In this document: piece after piece, positions 27,443-37,467 of the stretch | How positions within the stretch are numbered: the first letter of the stretch is position 1 | Layout of the letters: each line of letters begins with the position of its first letter | Origin: Serratia plymuthica NBRC 102599 | GTDB lineage: Bacteria > Pseudomonadota > Gammaproteobacteria > Enterobacterales > Enterobacteriaceae | NCBI RefSeq assembly: GCF_001590925.1 | Contig: NZ_BCTU01000019.1 | Span: forward strand, 62,001 to 126,000 | Direction: 5' to 3' | Length of the DNA: 64,000 nucleotides | Notes under the pieces: model-generated | Seen by the model: the letters and a program-made list of their open reading frames with translations, nothing else | What the model was told of the DNA's origin: nothing | Database searches by the model: none | Program-made: the position numbers and the translations under genes

Positions 27443-27993
27443 GCATTAAAACCCAGCCGATCTCCCTGACCGTCAACGATAAGCAGTATGGCCCGATCGA
27501 GGTGCCGGAAGGGCTGATGATGATCGACTTCCTGCATGAATATCTCGATCTGACCGGTTCGCGCCTGGGCTGCGGGCAGGGCATTTGTCACGCCTGCGTG
27601 GCGATTGTCGATCATCCGAGCGGTACCAGTGAGGAAGTGCGCACCTGCATCACCGGCGCGCACTTTTTCAGCGGCAAGAAAGTGCGCACCGTCGAAGGGC
27701 ACGCCAGGGTGGATGAACACGGCGAGGTGGTCGAGCTTTCACCGATCCAGCAGGCCTTTCTCGAACATTACAGCTTCCAGTGCGGCTACTGCACGCCGGG
27801 CTTCGTCAACGCCGCCACCCTTTTTGTGGAAAAGCTCAAGCGTGAACCCATTGCGCGCGATCAACTGGAAAGCGCCATCGAGCAAGCGTTGGACAACCAT
27901 ATCTGCCGCTGTACCGGCTACGTGCGTTACTACGAAGCGGTGCGCGACGTGGTGCTGAAGACGCCGGGTCTGGTGAAGGAGACGGCGCGATGA
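27439..27993 (+). CDS. (2Fe-2S)-binding small subunit of the molybdenum hydroxylase
   Basis: This 184-aa electron-transfer subunit carries two [2Fe-2S] clusters. The plant-type ferredoxin domain uses C45, C50, C53 and C70 (CGQGICHAC ... RTC). The C-terminal helical domain uses C115, C118, C156 and C158 (CGYCTPG ... CRCTGY). It has no signal of its own and would be co-exported with the large subunit. ATGA overlaps on both sides show a tightly coupled operon. It passes electrons from Mo to the cytochrome. Confidence 0.93.
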   Translation: MSIKTQPISLTVNDKQYGPIEVPEGLMMIDFLHEYLDLTGSRLGCGQGICHACVAIVDHPSGTSEEVRTCITGAHFFSGKKVRTVEGHARVDEHGEVVELSPIQQAFLEHYSFQCGYCTPGFVNAATLFVEKLKREPIARDQLESAIEQALDNHICRCTGYVRYYEAVRDVVLKTPGLVKETAR

Positions 27994-29231
27994 AAAAACG
28001 TCTCGCACTGTTGATTCTGCTGGTGGCGATTATCGTTATCGCCCTGCTGTGGTGGCGGGAAAACCGCCGCTATGACGGTCCGGTGCAGCAGGTAACCGCC
28101 AGCGCCGAACAAATCGTCCGGGGGCGCTATCTGGCCCAGGCCGCCGACTGCGCAGCCTGCCATACCGCCAGCGGCGGCGCACCTTTGGCGGGCGGCTATC
28201 CGTTGGATACGCCGTTCGGCACAATTTATGGCAGCAACCTGACGCCGTCGGCCGACCACGGCATTGGCCGCTGGACCAAAGACGACTTCTTCCTGGCGTT
28301 GACCCAGGGCGTGGCACCGGGCGGTCGCCATCTGTACCCGGCGATGCCTTATACCTCGTATAAAGGGATTTCGCGCCAGGATGCCGATGATATTTATGCC
28401 TATTTGATGACGCGCCCGGCGGTGGACGTCGCCATCCCGGAAAATGCCATGCCGTTCCCGTTCAACCAGCGCATGGCGCTGATTGGCTGGAACCTGTTGT
28501 TCCGCAACCAGGATCCGCTGCCGGCCAGTTCGCAGGGGGCTTCGGCGCAGTGGCAACGTGGCCGCTATCTGGCGGATACGCTGGGCCACTGCGGGGAGTG
28601 CCATACGCCCCGCGGCATGCTGGGCCAGATGGATCTCGGGAAACCGATGCAGGGCGGCGAACTGGGGCGCTTTATGGCGCCGGACATTACTCCGCACGGG
28701 TTGGCGCAACGCGGCTGGACGCCGGACGACCTGAACCGCTTCCTGGCAACCGGCATTGCGCCGCAGGGCAGCGCCTTCAGCGAAATGCATATGGTGGTGG
28801 ACCTCAGCACGCGTCATTTGACGCCGGAAGACCATCAGGCGTTGGCTACCTATCTGATGGGTGAGCAACCGCCGGCCGCGCTGCCGGTAAAAGTGGGGCA
28901 GGGCAGCGATGCCGGGCGCATCAGCTATCTGGATCAGTGTTCCGGTTGCCATGCACGTGAAGGCGAGGGTAAGCCGCATGTGGCGGTCGCGATGCGCGAT
29001 AACGCTACGCTGCGCCAGCCGGACGCTAAAAACCTGATTGTCTCGGTGCTGGACGGTTTGCCGGCGCAGCAGTTCCCCAATGGTGAAAGCATGCAGAGCA
29101 TGCCGGCCTTTGGTGCGCGGCTGGACGATGCGCAAGTGGCGGAGTTGGTGAACTATCTGCGGGTCACCTGGGGCGGGTTGCCGGGCGATATCACTGCCGA
29201 GCAGGTTAAGAAGCTGCGAAATCAGCCTTGA
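27990..29231 (+). CDS. Membrane-anchored triheme cytochrome c subunit
   Basis: This 413-aa protein has an N-terminal membrane segment (residues 4-22) and three class I cytochrome c domains. The heme motifs are CAACH (54-58), CGECH (201-205) and CSGCH (317-321). It resembles the cytochrome subunits of alcohol, gluconate and nicotinate dehydrogenases. It should collect electrons from the [2Fe-2S] subunit on the periplasmic face and pass them to ubiquinone or a terminal oxidase. The start overlaps the preceding stop (ATGA). Confidence 0.93.
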   Translation: MKKRLALLILLVAIIVIALLWWRENRRYDGPVQQVTASAEQIVRGRYLAQAADCAACHTASGGAPLAGGYPLDTPFGTIYGSNLTPSADHGIGRWTKDDFFLALTQGVAPGGRHLYPAMPYTSYKGISRQDADDIYAYLMTRPAVDVAIPENAMPFPFNQRMALIGWNLLFRNQDPLPASSQGASAQWQRGRYLADTLGHCGECHTPRGMLGQMDLGKPMQGGELGRFMAPDITPHGLAQRGWTPDDLNRFLATGIAPQGSAFSEMHMVVDLSTRHLTPEDHQALATYLMGEQPPAALPVKVGQGSDAGRISYLDQCSGCHAREGEGKPHVAVAMRDNATLRQPDAKNLIVSVLDGLPAQQFPNGESMQSMPAFGARLDDAQVAELVNYLRVTWGGLPGDITAEQVKKLRNQP

Positions 29232-29236
29232 TCAAG

Positions 29237-29264
29237 AAGGGGCTCAGCGTGTTGAGCCCCTTTT
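29237..29264. terminator. Terminator between the cytochrome c and GH43 genes
   Basis: GGGGCTCA and TGAGCCCC pair around GCGTGT with TTTT on the plus strand. A weaker A-rich flank on the other side could serve the convergent GH43 gene. Confidence 0.85.
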
Positions 29265-29270
29265 ACTCTA

Positions 29271-30221
29271 CTAACGATTATCCGCCGGCGGTTCACCCAA
29301 TACCGGCATGCCTTCTTCATCCCACGCTATCGGCTTAATCCGCGCATGACGATTCGGGTCATAGAGCGGATCGCCCTCGATTTCAGTGTAATTGCGCGCA
29401 TGGTAAACCAACAGATCCCGGCCCTGCTCGTCGAGGGTAAAGCTGTTGTGTCCGGGGCCGAATTGGCGGTTTTTGGCGCTGGTGCGGAATACCGGTTGGC
29501 TGGCCTTGTGCCATTGGGTTGCGTCGGTGATGTCGCTATCGATATCGGCCCAGAGCAGCCCGATGCAGTAATTTTCATCGGTGGCGCTGGCGGAGTAGCT
29601 GATAAATATCCGTTGGCCATGAGTAATCACCGCAGGTCCTTCATTCACCTCGAAACCCACGATTTCCCAGGGGAGCTCCGGCTTGCTGAGCAGCACCGGT
29701 TTGCCCTTTAGCGTCCACGGATTTTCCATCTCCGCCAGGTAAAGATTGGAGTTGCCGCTGATGGCCGGATCCTTTTGCGCCCATAAGTAATAATGTTTGC
29801 CGCGATGCTCAAAATGGGTGGCGTCGAGGGAGAAGCTGTCGATGTGGCTGTATATCCTGCCTTTTTCTACCCATTCCCCGGTTAACGGGTTGGCTGCGCT
29901 GCATTCCAGCGCAAACATGCGATGCTGGAACAGGCCATCTGCAATGTCGGGGCTGTGGGCGGCGGCAAAATACAAATACCACTTGCCGCTGATAAAGTGC
30001 AGTTCCGGCGCCCAGATCAGTGCGCTCATTGGCCCTTGCTGCGGCTTTCGCCATACTACTCTTGCTGTGGCCTGCGGCAGTTCGTCGAGGCTGCGCGCCC
30101 GGCGAAGCTCCAGGCGATCGTATTCCGGCACCGAGGCGGTGAAATAGTAATAGCCATCGCTGTGGCGCAAAATAAACGGATCGGCCCGCTGTTCGATAAA
30201 GGGATTAGGGTAGTCTCGCAT
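29271..30221 (-). CDS. Glycoside hydrolase family 43 protein, probable exo-alpha-L-arabinofuranosidase
   Basis: This 316-aa five-bladed propeller glycosidase has no signal peptide and is therefore cytoplasmic. Likely catalytic residues are Asp14 (EQRADPFIL), Asp133 (SFSLDATHF) and Glu194 (FEVNEGPAVI). The segments DGYYYFTASVPEYDR and LIWAPELHF recall exo-1,5-arabinofuranosidases of GH43, while xylosidase activity cannot be excluded. The sugar symporter gene ends 10 bp upstream, so uptake and cleavage of arabino- or xylo-oligosaccharides are probably coupled. Confidence 0.85.
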   Translation of the reverse strand: MRDYPNPFIEQRADPFILRHSDGYYYFTASVPEYDRLELRRARSLDELPQATARVVWRKPQQGPMSALIWAPELHFISGKWYLYFAAAHSPDIADGLFQHRMFALECSAANPLTGEWVEKGRIYSHIDSFSLDATHFEHRGKHYYLWAQKDPAISGNSNLYLAEMENPWTLKGKPVLLSKPELPWEIVGFEVNEGPAVITHGQRIFISYSASATDENYCIGLLWADIDSDITDATQWHKASQPVFRTSAKNRQFGPGHNSFTLDEQGRDLLVYHARNYTEIEGDPLYDPNRHARIKPIAWDEEGMPVLGEPPADNR

Positions 30222-30231
30222 TACGGGCTCC

Positions 30232-31632
30232 TTACGGGTGTTTGGTTTCTAGCTGCTGCTCACGATAGTCGGCCAGCTCCTGGTAATTGACCCGGCGCTT
30301 TTCCAGATCGATCTGAATCTGCTGCATCAACTGGCGATCGACCTTCAGCAGGCGCACTACGCCTGCGGTGATCAGATAGCCAATGCCCGGGATCACGGTG
30401 AACAACAATACGATGCTATTCAGTGCACTGGCGCTTTGGCTGGCCGCATCTGCCTGATAACCGGAATACGACATCAGGAAGCCGACCATGGCGCCGGCTA
30501 CCGCCAGCCCGACCTTCAGGAAGAACAGATTGCCGGAAAAGCTGATGCCGGTGATGCGCTTGCCGGTTTTCCACTCACCATAGTCGTCCACGTCGGCCAT
30601 TAACGACCAGTGCAGCGGTGAAGGGATTTGATGCAAGATATTCAGCAGGAAATAGGCGACCACGATTAATGAGGTCAACTGAGGGTTGAGGAAGTAAAAA
30701 CCGCAGGAAAACGCCGCCAGCACGATATTGGTCCAAAAGAACACTTTCAGTTTGCAGAAGCGGTCGGTCAGCGGCTTCGCCAATGCGCTGCCGATCATCA
30801 TGCCGACTACGCCCAGCGCGATAAACAGGCTGGCGAATGAGGTTGACTGCTGCATGACGTAGGTCACGTAATACATGGTGGCCGCCATGCGGATAAACCC
30901 GGGGCAAACGTTGCAAAAGGTCAGCAGCAGAATGCGTACCCATTGGTCATTTTTCCACACGTCTTTCAGATCGGACTTGAGCGCGTCGTGGGTCGGCACG
31001 GCCGGGCGTATACGCTCTTTGACCGTGGCAAAGCAGAACAGAAACATGAACAGGGCGATCAGCGCCAGTACGCCCATCGCCATCTGATAACCGCGCGCCT
31101 TGTCGGCGCCGCCAAACCAGTCGGCCATCGGCAGCAGGGTTAGCGAGAGGATGAGCGTCGCAATGCCGACCAGAATAAAACGGTATGACTGGCAGGATAC
31201 CCGCTCTTGCGGATCTGAGGTGATTACGCCGCCTAATGAACAGTAGGGAATGTTAATGGCGGTGTAGGTCAGCGACATCAAGAAGTAAGTGGCGAAGGCA
31301 TAGATGACCTTGCTGTTGTAACTCCATTCCGGCGTGGTGAACATCAACACGCTGAATAATACATAGGGCAGGGATACCCACAGCAACCAGGGGCGAAAGC
31401 GCCCCCAGCGGCTTTGGGTACGATCGGCGATAGCGCCCATAATAGGATCGGTAACCGCATCCAGCACCCGAACCGAGAGCAGCAGAATGCCGACCAGCGC
31501 CGGAGTCAATCCAAAGATGTCGGTATAGAAATAATTGAGAAACAACATAATCGCGCCACCGATCATGTTGCAGCCGGCATCTCCCATGCCATAGCCAATC
31601 TTTTCTTTTATCGATAGGGCATTGCTCTTCAT
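30232..31632 (-). CDS. Glycoside-pentoside-hexuronide (GPH) family cation symporter
   Basis: This 466-aa transporter of the GPH family (MelB/YicJ/XynP type) has about twelve membrane segments. Family motifs include KIGYGMGDAGCNM, RVLDAVTDPIMGAIADRT and RWGRFRPWLLW. GGAG nine bases upstream supports the start MKSNALSIKEK. A start two codons earlier is possible. A longer in-frame extension to 31797 has no support. The substrate is probably an oligosaccharide cleaved by the adjacent GH43 enzyme. Confidence 0.9.
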   Translation of the reverse strand: MKSNALSIKEKIGYGMGDAGCNMIGGAIMLFLNYFYTDIFGLTPALVGILLLSVRVLDAVTDPIMGAIADRTQSRWGRFRPWLLWVSLPYVLFSVLMFTTPEWSYNSKVIYAFATYFLMSLTYTAINIPYCSLGGVITSDPQERVSCQSYRFILVGIATLILSLTLLPMADWFGGADKARGYQMAMGVLALIALFMFLFCFATVKERIRPAVPTHDALKSDLKDVWKNDQWVRILLLTFCNVCPGFIRMAATMYYVTYVMQQSTSFASLFIALGVVGMMIGSALAKPLTDRFCKLKVFFWTNIVLAAFSCGFYFLNPQLTSLIVVAYFLLNILHQIPSPLHWSLMADVDDYGEWKTGKRITGISFSGNLFFLKVGLAVAGAMVGFLMSYSGYQADAASQSASALNSIVLLFTVIPGIGYLITAGVVRLLKVDRQLMQQIQIDLEKRRVNYQELADYREQQLETKHP

Positions 31633-31780
31633 GGACATTTTCTCCGTGGCGGCAGGATCTGACTGAGTGGCAACGATTATTGTCCCGGCAGGCGGCGAGT
31701 TATCAGAAACTATTGGTTGTAGAGATGGACAAACCGGGCGTGGCGAAGAAACTGTGAGCCAGTTTGCAAAATTGAAGGGC

Positions 31781-31808
31781 AATAAAATGGCCCGCATTTG
31801 CGGGCCAT
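31781..31808 (-). terminator. Rho-independent terminator of aroP
   Basis: On the minus strand ATGGCCCGC and GCGGGCCAT form a 9-bp stem with loop AAAT followed by TTTATT, 20 bp after the aroP stop. Confidence 0.9.
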
Positions 31809-31828
31809 GTTGATTTTAACGAGGTTTA

Positions 31829-33205
31829 TCAGCGGCTGGCGGTGCTCGCCGCGCGCTGGCTGCGCTGTTTGATGACGTAGCCGATGGCCAGAACCGCCAC
31901 CCATACCGGGATCAGCAGCACCGAGATTTGGATACCTGGCGTCAGGTACATGATCACCAGAATACCGGCCATAAACGCCAGGCACAGGTAGTTGCTGAAC
32001 GGATACCAGAATGCCTTGAACTTCGGTTCTACGCCTTCACGGTTCTTGGCCGCGCGGAACTTCAGGTGCGCCAGGCTGATCATCGCCCAGTTGATCACCA
32101 GCGCCGATACCACCAGCGCCATCAGCAGCTCGAAGGCGCGCCCTGGGATCAGGTAGTTGATCAGCACGCAGAAGGCGGTGGCAATGGCGGACACGCCGAT
32201 GGCGATCACCGGCACGCCGCGGCCGTCGACTTTCAGCAGGCTTTTCGGGCCGTTGCCCTGTTGCGCCAGGCCGTACAGCATGCGGCTGTTGCAGTATACG
32301 CAGCTGTTATAGACCGACAGCGCTGCGGTCAACACCACGATATTCAGCACCGTTGCCACCACGTCGCTGTTCAGCGCGTGGAAGATCAGCACGAACGGGC
32401 TGCCACCTTCAACCACTTTGCCCCATGGGTACAGCGACAGCAGAATGGTCAATGAACCGATATAGAAAATCAGAATGCGGTAGATCACCTGATTGGTGGC
32501 TTTAGGGATGCTTTTCTGCGGGTTATCGGCTTCGGCGGCGGTGATGCCCACCAATTCCAGACCGCCGAACGAGAACATGATCACCGCCATCGCCATCACC
32601 AGCCCCATGATGCCGTTCGGGAAGAACCCGCCCTGCGCCCACAGATTGGTTACGGTGGCTTCCGGGCCGCCCATGCCGCTGAACAGCAGGTAGGCGCCGA
32701 ATACGATCATGCCGATAATCGCCACCACTTTGATAATGGCGAACCAGAATTCCATCTCGCCATACACTTTCACGTTGGCCAGGTTGATGGCGTTAATCGC
32801 CAGGAAGAACACCGCGGCGGACACCCAGGTCGGGATTTCCGGCCACCAGTACTGAACATAGATGCCGACCGCGGTCAGTTCCGCCATCGCCACCAGCACG
32901 TACAGCACCCAGTAGTTCCAACCGGAAGCGAAGCCGGCGAAGTTGCCCCAATATTTATAGGCGAAGTGGCTGAAGGAACCGGCAACCGGCTCTTCCACCA
33001 CCATTTCACCCAGCTGGCGCATAATCAGAAACGCGATGAAGCCGCCAATGGCATAGCCGAGAATGACCGACGGGCCGGCCATTTTTATTGTTTGAGCGAT
33101 ACCGAGAAACAGCCCGGTACCAATTGCGCCACCTAGGGCTATAAGCTGAATATGGCGGTTTTTCAGGCCGCGTTTCAGCTGGTCGCCATGCTGTTGACCA
33201 TCCAT
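31829..33205 (-). CDS. aroP: Aromatic amino acid permease
   Basis: This is an inner-membrane proton symporter for Phe, Tyr and Trp of the amino acid-polyamine-organocation family. It has 458 aa with about twelve membrane segments, starting MDGQQHGDQLKRGLKNRHIQ. IALGGAIGTGLFLG and the VVEEPVAGSFSHFAY motif are near-identical to E. coli AroP. An upstream start at 33238 is less likely. A TyrR-like box lies about 40 bp upstream of the start. It is next to pdhR as in E. coli. Confidence 0.95.
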   Translation of the reverse strand: MDGQQHGDQLKRGLKNRHIQLIALGGAIGTGLFLGIAQTIKMAGPSVILGYAIGGFIAFLIMRQLGEMVVEEPVAGSFSHFAYKYWGNFAGFASGWNYWVLYVLVAMAELTAVGIYVQYWWPEIPTWVSAAVFFLAINAINLANVKVYGEMEFWFAIIKVVAIIGMIVFGAYLLFSGMGGPEATVTNLWAQGGFFPNGIMGLVMAMAVIMFSFGGLELVGITAAEADNPQKSIPKATNQVIYRILIFYIGSLTILLSLYPWGKVVEGGSPFVLIFHALNSDVVATVLNIVVLTAALSVYNSCVYCNSRMLYGLAQQGNGPKSLLKVDGRGVPVIAIGVSAIATAFCVLINYLIPGRAFELLMALVVSALVINWAMISLAHLKFRAAKNREGVEPKFKAFWYPFSNYLCLAFMAGILVIMYLTPGIQISVLLIPVWVAVLAIGYVIKQRSQRAASTASR

Positions 33206-33242
33206 CAATGAAACCCTCTGTCGTTGCAGAATACTCACATGC

Positions 33243-33260
33243 TGTAAAGCAGTGGTTACG
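33243..33260. promoter_or_regulatory. TyrR box upstream of aroP
   Basis: TGTAAA-N6-GTTACG matches the TyrR consensus TGTAAA-N6-TTTACA at ten of twelve fixed positions and keeps the invariant G2 and C17. TyrR is known to repress aroP in E. coli. Confidence 0.6.
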
Positions 33261-33650
33261 ATGTGTGTTTTGTTTTATTTACGGCGTTATAGCTATTAAT
33301 TCCACGGAGCCGCTACCGTTTGGCAAAGAATAATGTTATGCGCGTCAGTTTGCACCTGCTTTATTCTGTGAGTGATTAAGATTTCAGCAGTTTAGGAAAC
33401 AAAATGCGGGTTGTGTGACGACAGAGGGGATCCGATGCACGAAATAAGCAGCAAATCACACAATGCGCAGAAATAACGTAGATAGGATCCCCTGGTGGCG
33501 GTGAAATAGTAATCAGCTTCATGCCGGACATCGGATGCAAATAGCTATTCGTTAAAGCTTAATAAACATGCAATAAAATTCTGCCTTTGATGCTTCAGTC
33601 TTCATGTCGGGACGCAGCCTCTAAAACGTTAAATCAGAAACCTACCTCGT

Positions 33651-33667
33651 AAATGGTATTACCAACG
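33651..33667. promoter_or_regulatory. Secondary PdhR-like box
   Basis: AAATGGTATTACCAACG matches the PdhR operator AATTGGT-N3-ACCAATT at 11 of 14 fixed positions. It lies 160 bp upstream of the main box. Confidence 0.5.
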
Positions 33668-33810
33668 GTGAGTTACCGGTTTGCAGCAGGCCGGATAGCG
33701 AAGTGTTAACCGGATATCGAGGTGTTAAAATGTGCGGGGAATCATGATTTCGAACGAGGCTCATATGGACAGGAGGTGAATACTTTGTTACTTTACCGTC
33801 ACGTTTTTGA

Positions 33811-33827
33811 AATTGGTATTACCAATT
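33811..33827. promoter_or_regulatory. PdhR operator of the pdh operon
   Basis: AATTGGTATTACCAATT is a perfect match to the PdhR consensus. It lies 33 bp before the pdhR start, as expected for autorepression relieved by pyruvate. Confidence 0.9.
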
Positions 33828-33860
33828 GACTCCGCGCCATTCGCAGAGAAGAATTCACCC

Positions 33861-34625
33861 ATGGCCTACAGCAAAATCCGCCAACCCAAGTTGTCAGACG
33901 TTATCGAGCAGCAGCTCGAACACCTGATCCTCGAGGGAACGTTGCGTCCAGGCGAAAAGTTGCCACCGGAGCGCGAACTGGCGAAACAATTTGATGTTTC
34001 CCGTCCTTCTCTGAGAGAGGCCATCCAGCGCCTGGAAGCTAAAGGGCTGCTCCTGCGCCGTCAGGGCGGCGGCACCTTTGTACAAACTAATCTGTGGCAG
34101 AGCTTCAGCGATCCGCTGGCTGAACTGCTGGCCGACCATCCTGAATCACAATTCGATCTGTTGGAAACTCGTCATGCCCTCGAAGGCATCGCTGCCTATT
34201 ATGCGGCGCTGCGCGGTACCGACGAAGATCTGGCGCGCATCCGCGATTGCCATATTGTGATTCAGCAGGCCCAGGACAGCGGCGATCTCGACGCAGAAGC
34301 CGACGCGGTCATGCAATACCAAATCGCCGTGACCGAAGCTGCCCACAACGTTGTGTTACTGCACCTGTTACGCTGTATGGGGCCGATGCTGGAACAGAAC
34401 GTACGTCAGAACTTTGAATTGCTCTACTCGCGCCGTGAGATGTTGGCAAAAGTGAGCAGCCACCGCGCCGGGATTTTTGAGGCGATTGTGGCACGCGAGC
34501 CGGAAAGGGCCCGCGAAGCTTCGCACCGCCATTTGGCGTTTATCGAGGAAATATTGCTGGATCTCAGTCGGGAACATACCCGGCGCGAGAGGTCGCTGCG
34601 GCGTCTCCAGCAACGCAAGGATTAA
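33861..34625 (+). CDS. pdhR: Pyruvate dehydrogenase complex repressor
   Basis: This GntR/FadR-family repressor of the pdh operon and respiratory genes responds to pyruvate. The start [20 protein letters not shown] gives 254 aa, the same as E. coli. An upstream frame to 33807 would run through the operator. The winged helix contains [20 protein letters not shown], and the C-terminal FCD domain contains [12 protein letters not shown] and [15 protein letters not shown]. It heads pdhR-aceE-aceF. Confidence 0.97.
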   Translation: MAYSKIRQPKLSDVIEQQLEHLILEGTLRPGEKLPPERELAKQFDVSRPSLREAIQRLEAKGLLLRRQGGGTFVQTNLWQSFSDPLAELLADHPESQFDLLETRHALEGIAAYYAALRGTDEDLARIRDCHIVIQQAQDSGDLDAEADAVMQYQIAVTEAAHNVVLLHLLRCMGPMLEQNVRQNFELLYSRREMLAKVSSHRAGIFEAIVAREPERAREASHRHLAFIEEILLDLSREHTRRERSLRRLQQRKD

Positions 34626-34790
34626 GAACGGTTCTCTTCAGGGTACACCAGCCTGCGGGGTTTACGTTCGGAATGCTTATTTAAGCATTTAAGCGGCAAC
34701 TAAACTGATGGGCCTGTCTTCGTGTGTTTTGCTTCAGAACACAGGAAGACAGGCTCCAAACAAACCATTAGACAGATAAGGAATACCACC

Positions 34791-37454
34791 ATGTCAGAAC
34801 GTTTAAACAATGACGTGGATCCGATCGAAACCCGCGACTGGCTGCAGGCGATCGAATCGGTCATCCGTGAAGAGGGTGTTGAGCGAGCTCAGTTTCTGAT
34901 TGATCAGGTATTGGGTGAAGCCCGTAAAGGCGGTGTTAGCGTTGCAGCCGGTGCTGCCGCCAACAACTACGTCAACACCATCGCGGTGGAAGACGAACCT
35001 GCTTACCCAGGCAACCTGGATCTGGAACGTCGTATCCGTTCAGCCATCCGCTGGAACGCGGTAATGACCGTTCTGCGTGCATCCAAGAAAGATCTGGACC
35101 TGGGCGGCCACATGGCTTCCTTCCAGTCTTCCGCGACCTTCTATGAAGTCTGCTTCAACCACTTCTTCCGTGCGCGCAACGAGCAAGACGGCGGCGATCT
35201 GGTTTATTTCCAGGGCCACATCTCTCCAGGCGTTTACGCACGAGCCTTCCTTGAAGGCCGCCTGACCGAAGACCAAATGAACAACTTCCGTCAGGAAGTT
35301 CACGGCAAAGGCCTGTCTTCTTACCCGCATCCGAAACTGATGCCGGAATTCTGGCAGTTCCCGACCGTTTCCATGGGCCTGGGCCCAATCAGCGCCATCT
35401 ATCAAGCGAAGTTCCTGAAATATCTGGAACACCGTGGCCTGAAGAACACCTCTGCTCAAACCGTTTACGCCTTCCTGGGCGACGGCGAGATGGACGAACC
35501 TGAATCCAAGGGCGCGATCACCATCGCTACCCGTGAAAAACTGGACAACCTGGTCTTCGTCATCAACTGTAACCTGCAACGTCTGGACGGCCCGGTCACC
35601 GGTAACGGCAAGATCATCAACGAGCTGGAAGGCATCTTCGCCGGTGCAGGCTGGCAGGTTCTGAAAGTGATTTGGGGCGGACGTTGGGATGAACTGCTGC
35701 GTAAAGACACCAGCGGCAAACTGATCCAACTGATGAACGAAACCCTGGACGGTGACTACCAGACCTTCAAATCCAAAGACGGCGCTTACGTACGCGAGCA
35801 CTTCTTCGGCCGCTTCCCGGAAACCGCCGCTCTGGTCAAAGACATGACCGACGACGAAATCTGGGCGCTGAACCGTGGTGGTCACGATCCGAAGAAAGTC
35901 TTTGCTGCACTGAAAAAAGCGCAGGACACCCAAGGCAAACCAACCGTGATCCTGGCCCATACCATCAAAGGTTACGGCATGGGTGAAACCGCGGAAGGTA
36001 AAAACATTGCTCACCAGGTGAAGAAAATGAACATGGAAGGGGTTCACCACTTCCGCGATCGTTTCAACGTGCCGGTTGCCGATGCTGACATCGAAAAACT
36101 GCCGTACATCACCTTCGAGAAAGAGTCTGAAGAGTACAAATACCTGCACGAACGCCGTCAGGCGCTGAAAGGTTATGTGCCGACTCGTCTGCCGGCCTTC
36201 ACCCAGAAGCTGGAAATGCCGGCTCTGGAAGACTTCAGCTCACTGCTGGAAGAGCAGAACAAAGAAATCTCCACCACTATCGCTTTCGTACGCGCCCTGA
36301 ACGTGATGCTGAAGAACAAGTCGATCAAAGATCGCCTGGTTCCAATCATCGCCGACGAAGCCCGTACCTTCGGTATGGAAGGTCTGTTCCGTCAGATCGG
36401 TATCTACAGCCCGAACGGCCAGCAGTACACTCCGCAGGACCGTGAGCAGGTTGCTTACTACAAAGAAGACGAAAAAGGCCAGATCCTGCAGGAAGGCATC
36501 AACGAACTGGGCGCAGCCTCTTCATGGTTGGCCGCAGCGACTTCCTACAGCACCAACGATCTGCCGATGATTCCGTTCTACATCTACTATTCGATGTTCG
36601 GTTTCCAGCGTATCGGTGACCTGTGCTGGGCAGCGGGCGACCAACAGGCGCGCGGCTTCCTGATCGGCGGGACTTCCGGCCGTACCACCCTGAACGGTGA
36701 AGGTCTGCAGCACGAAGACGGCCACAGCCACATTCAGTCTCTGACTATCCCTAACTGTATCTCTTACGATCCGGCTTACGCATACGAAGTGGCTGTAATC
36801 ATGCATGACGGTCTGGTCCGCATGTACGGCGACGCGCAGGAAAACGTCTACTACTACATCACCACGCTGAACGAAAACTACCACATGCCGGCCATGCCGC
36901 AGGGTGCAGAAGAAGGTATCCGTAAAGGTATCTACAAGCTGGAAACTCTGGAAGGCAGCAAAGGTAAAGTGCAGTTGCTGGGTTCAGGTTCCATTCTGCG
37001 TCACGTGCGTGAAGCTTCGCAGATCCTGGCGAAAGACTACGGTGTTGGCTCTGACATCTACAGCGTGACTTCCTTCACCGAACTGGCGCGCGATGGCCAG
37101 GACTGTGAGCGTTGGAACATGCTGCACCCAACCGAAACCCCACGCGTGCCTTACATCGCTCAGGTGATGAACGATGCGCCTGCGGTTGCGTCTACCGACT
37201 ACATGAAGCTGTTCGCAGAACAGGTTCGTACTTACGTTCCAGCCAGCGATTATCGCGTTCTGGGTACTGACGGCTTCGGTCGTTCAGACAGCCGCGAAAA
37301 TCTGCGTCACCACTTTGAAGTCGATGCTTCTTACGTTGTGGTTGCTGCTCTGGGTGAACTGGCTAAACGCGGTGAAATCGAAGCTTCTGTGGTAGCTGAT
37401 GCGATTAAGAAATTCGACATCAACCCAGAAAAAGTCAACCCGCGTCTGGCATAA
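34791..37454 (+). CDS. aceE: Pyruvate dehydrogenase E1 component
   Basis: This thiamine diphosphate enzyme decarboxylates pyruvate and acetylates the lipoyl groups of AceF. The start [17 protein letters not shown] gives 887 aa, the same as E. coli. The thiamine-binding motif runs from [13 protein letters not shown] to NCN about 30 residues on. Homodimeric E1 features such as [19 protein letters not shown] and [10 protein letters not shown] are intact. It begins 165 bp after pdhR and 13 bp separate it from aceF. Confidence 0.98.
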   Translation: MSERLNNDVDPIETRDWLQAIESVIREEGVERAQFLIDQVLGEARKGGVSVAAGAAANNYVNTIAVEDEPAYPGNLDLERRIRSAIRWNAVMTVLRASKKDLDLGGHMASFQSSATFYEVCFNHFFRARNEQDGGDLVYFQGHISPGVYARAFLEGRLTEDQMNNFRQEVHGKGLSSYPHPKLMPEFWQFPTVSMGLGPISAIYQAKFLKYLEHRGLKNTSAQTVYAFLGDGEMDEPESKGAITIATREKLDNLVFVINCNLQRLDGPVTGNGKIINELEGIFAGAGWQVLKVIWGGRWDELLRKDTSGKLIQLMNETLDGDYQTFKSKDGAYVREHFFGRFPETAALVKDMTDDEIWALNRGGHDPKKVFAALKKAQDTQGKPTVILAHTIKGYGMGETAEGKNIAHQVKKMNMEGVHHFRDRFNVPVADADIEKLPYITFEKESEEYKYLHERRQALKGYVPTRLPAFTQKLEMPALEDFSSLLEEQNKEISTTIAFVRALNVMLKNKSIKDRLVPIIADEARTFGMEGLFRQIGIYSPNGQQYTPQDREQVAYYKEDEKGQILQEGINELGAASSWLAAATSYSTNDLPMIPFYIYYSMFGFQRIGDLCWAAGDQQARGFLIGGTSGRTTLNGEGLQHEDGHSHIQSLTIPNCISYDPAYAYEVAVIMHDGLVRMYGDAQENVYYYITTLNENYHMPAMPQGAEEGIRKGIYKLETLEGSKGKVQLLGSGSILRHVREASQILAKDYGVGSDIYSVTSFTELARDGQDCERWNMLHPTETPRVPYIAQVMNDAPAVASTDYMKLFAEQVRTYVPASDYRVLGTDGFGRSDSRENLRHHFEVDASYVVVAALGELAKRGEIEASVVADAIKKFDINPEKVNPRLA

Positions 37455-37467
37455 GAGGTACAGAAGA

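Larger units (their letters stand above)
33206..33860. promoter_or_regulatory. aroP-pdhR divergent regulatory region
   Basis: This gap of 655 bp contains a TyrR-like box near aroP, two PdhR boxes nearer pdhR and a 9-bp inverted repeat (AGGGGATCC at 33425-33433, GGATCCCCT at 33485-33493). I see no credible gene. Short frames such as the 13-codon one at 33435 lack support. Confidence 0.5.

Noticed and set aside
33425..33493. AGGGGATCC inverted repeat in the aroP-pdhR gap as an operator
   Set aside because: Arms are 51 bp apart and match no known regulator; two such 9-mers can occur by chance in 650 bp.
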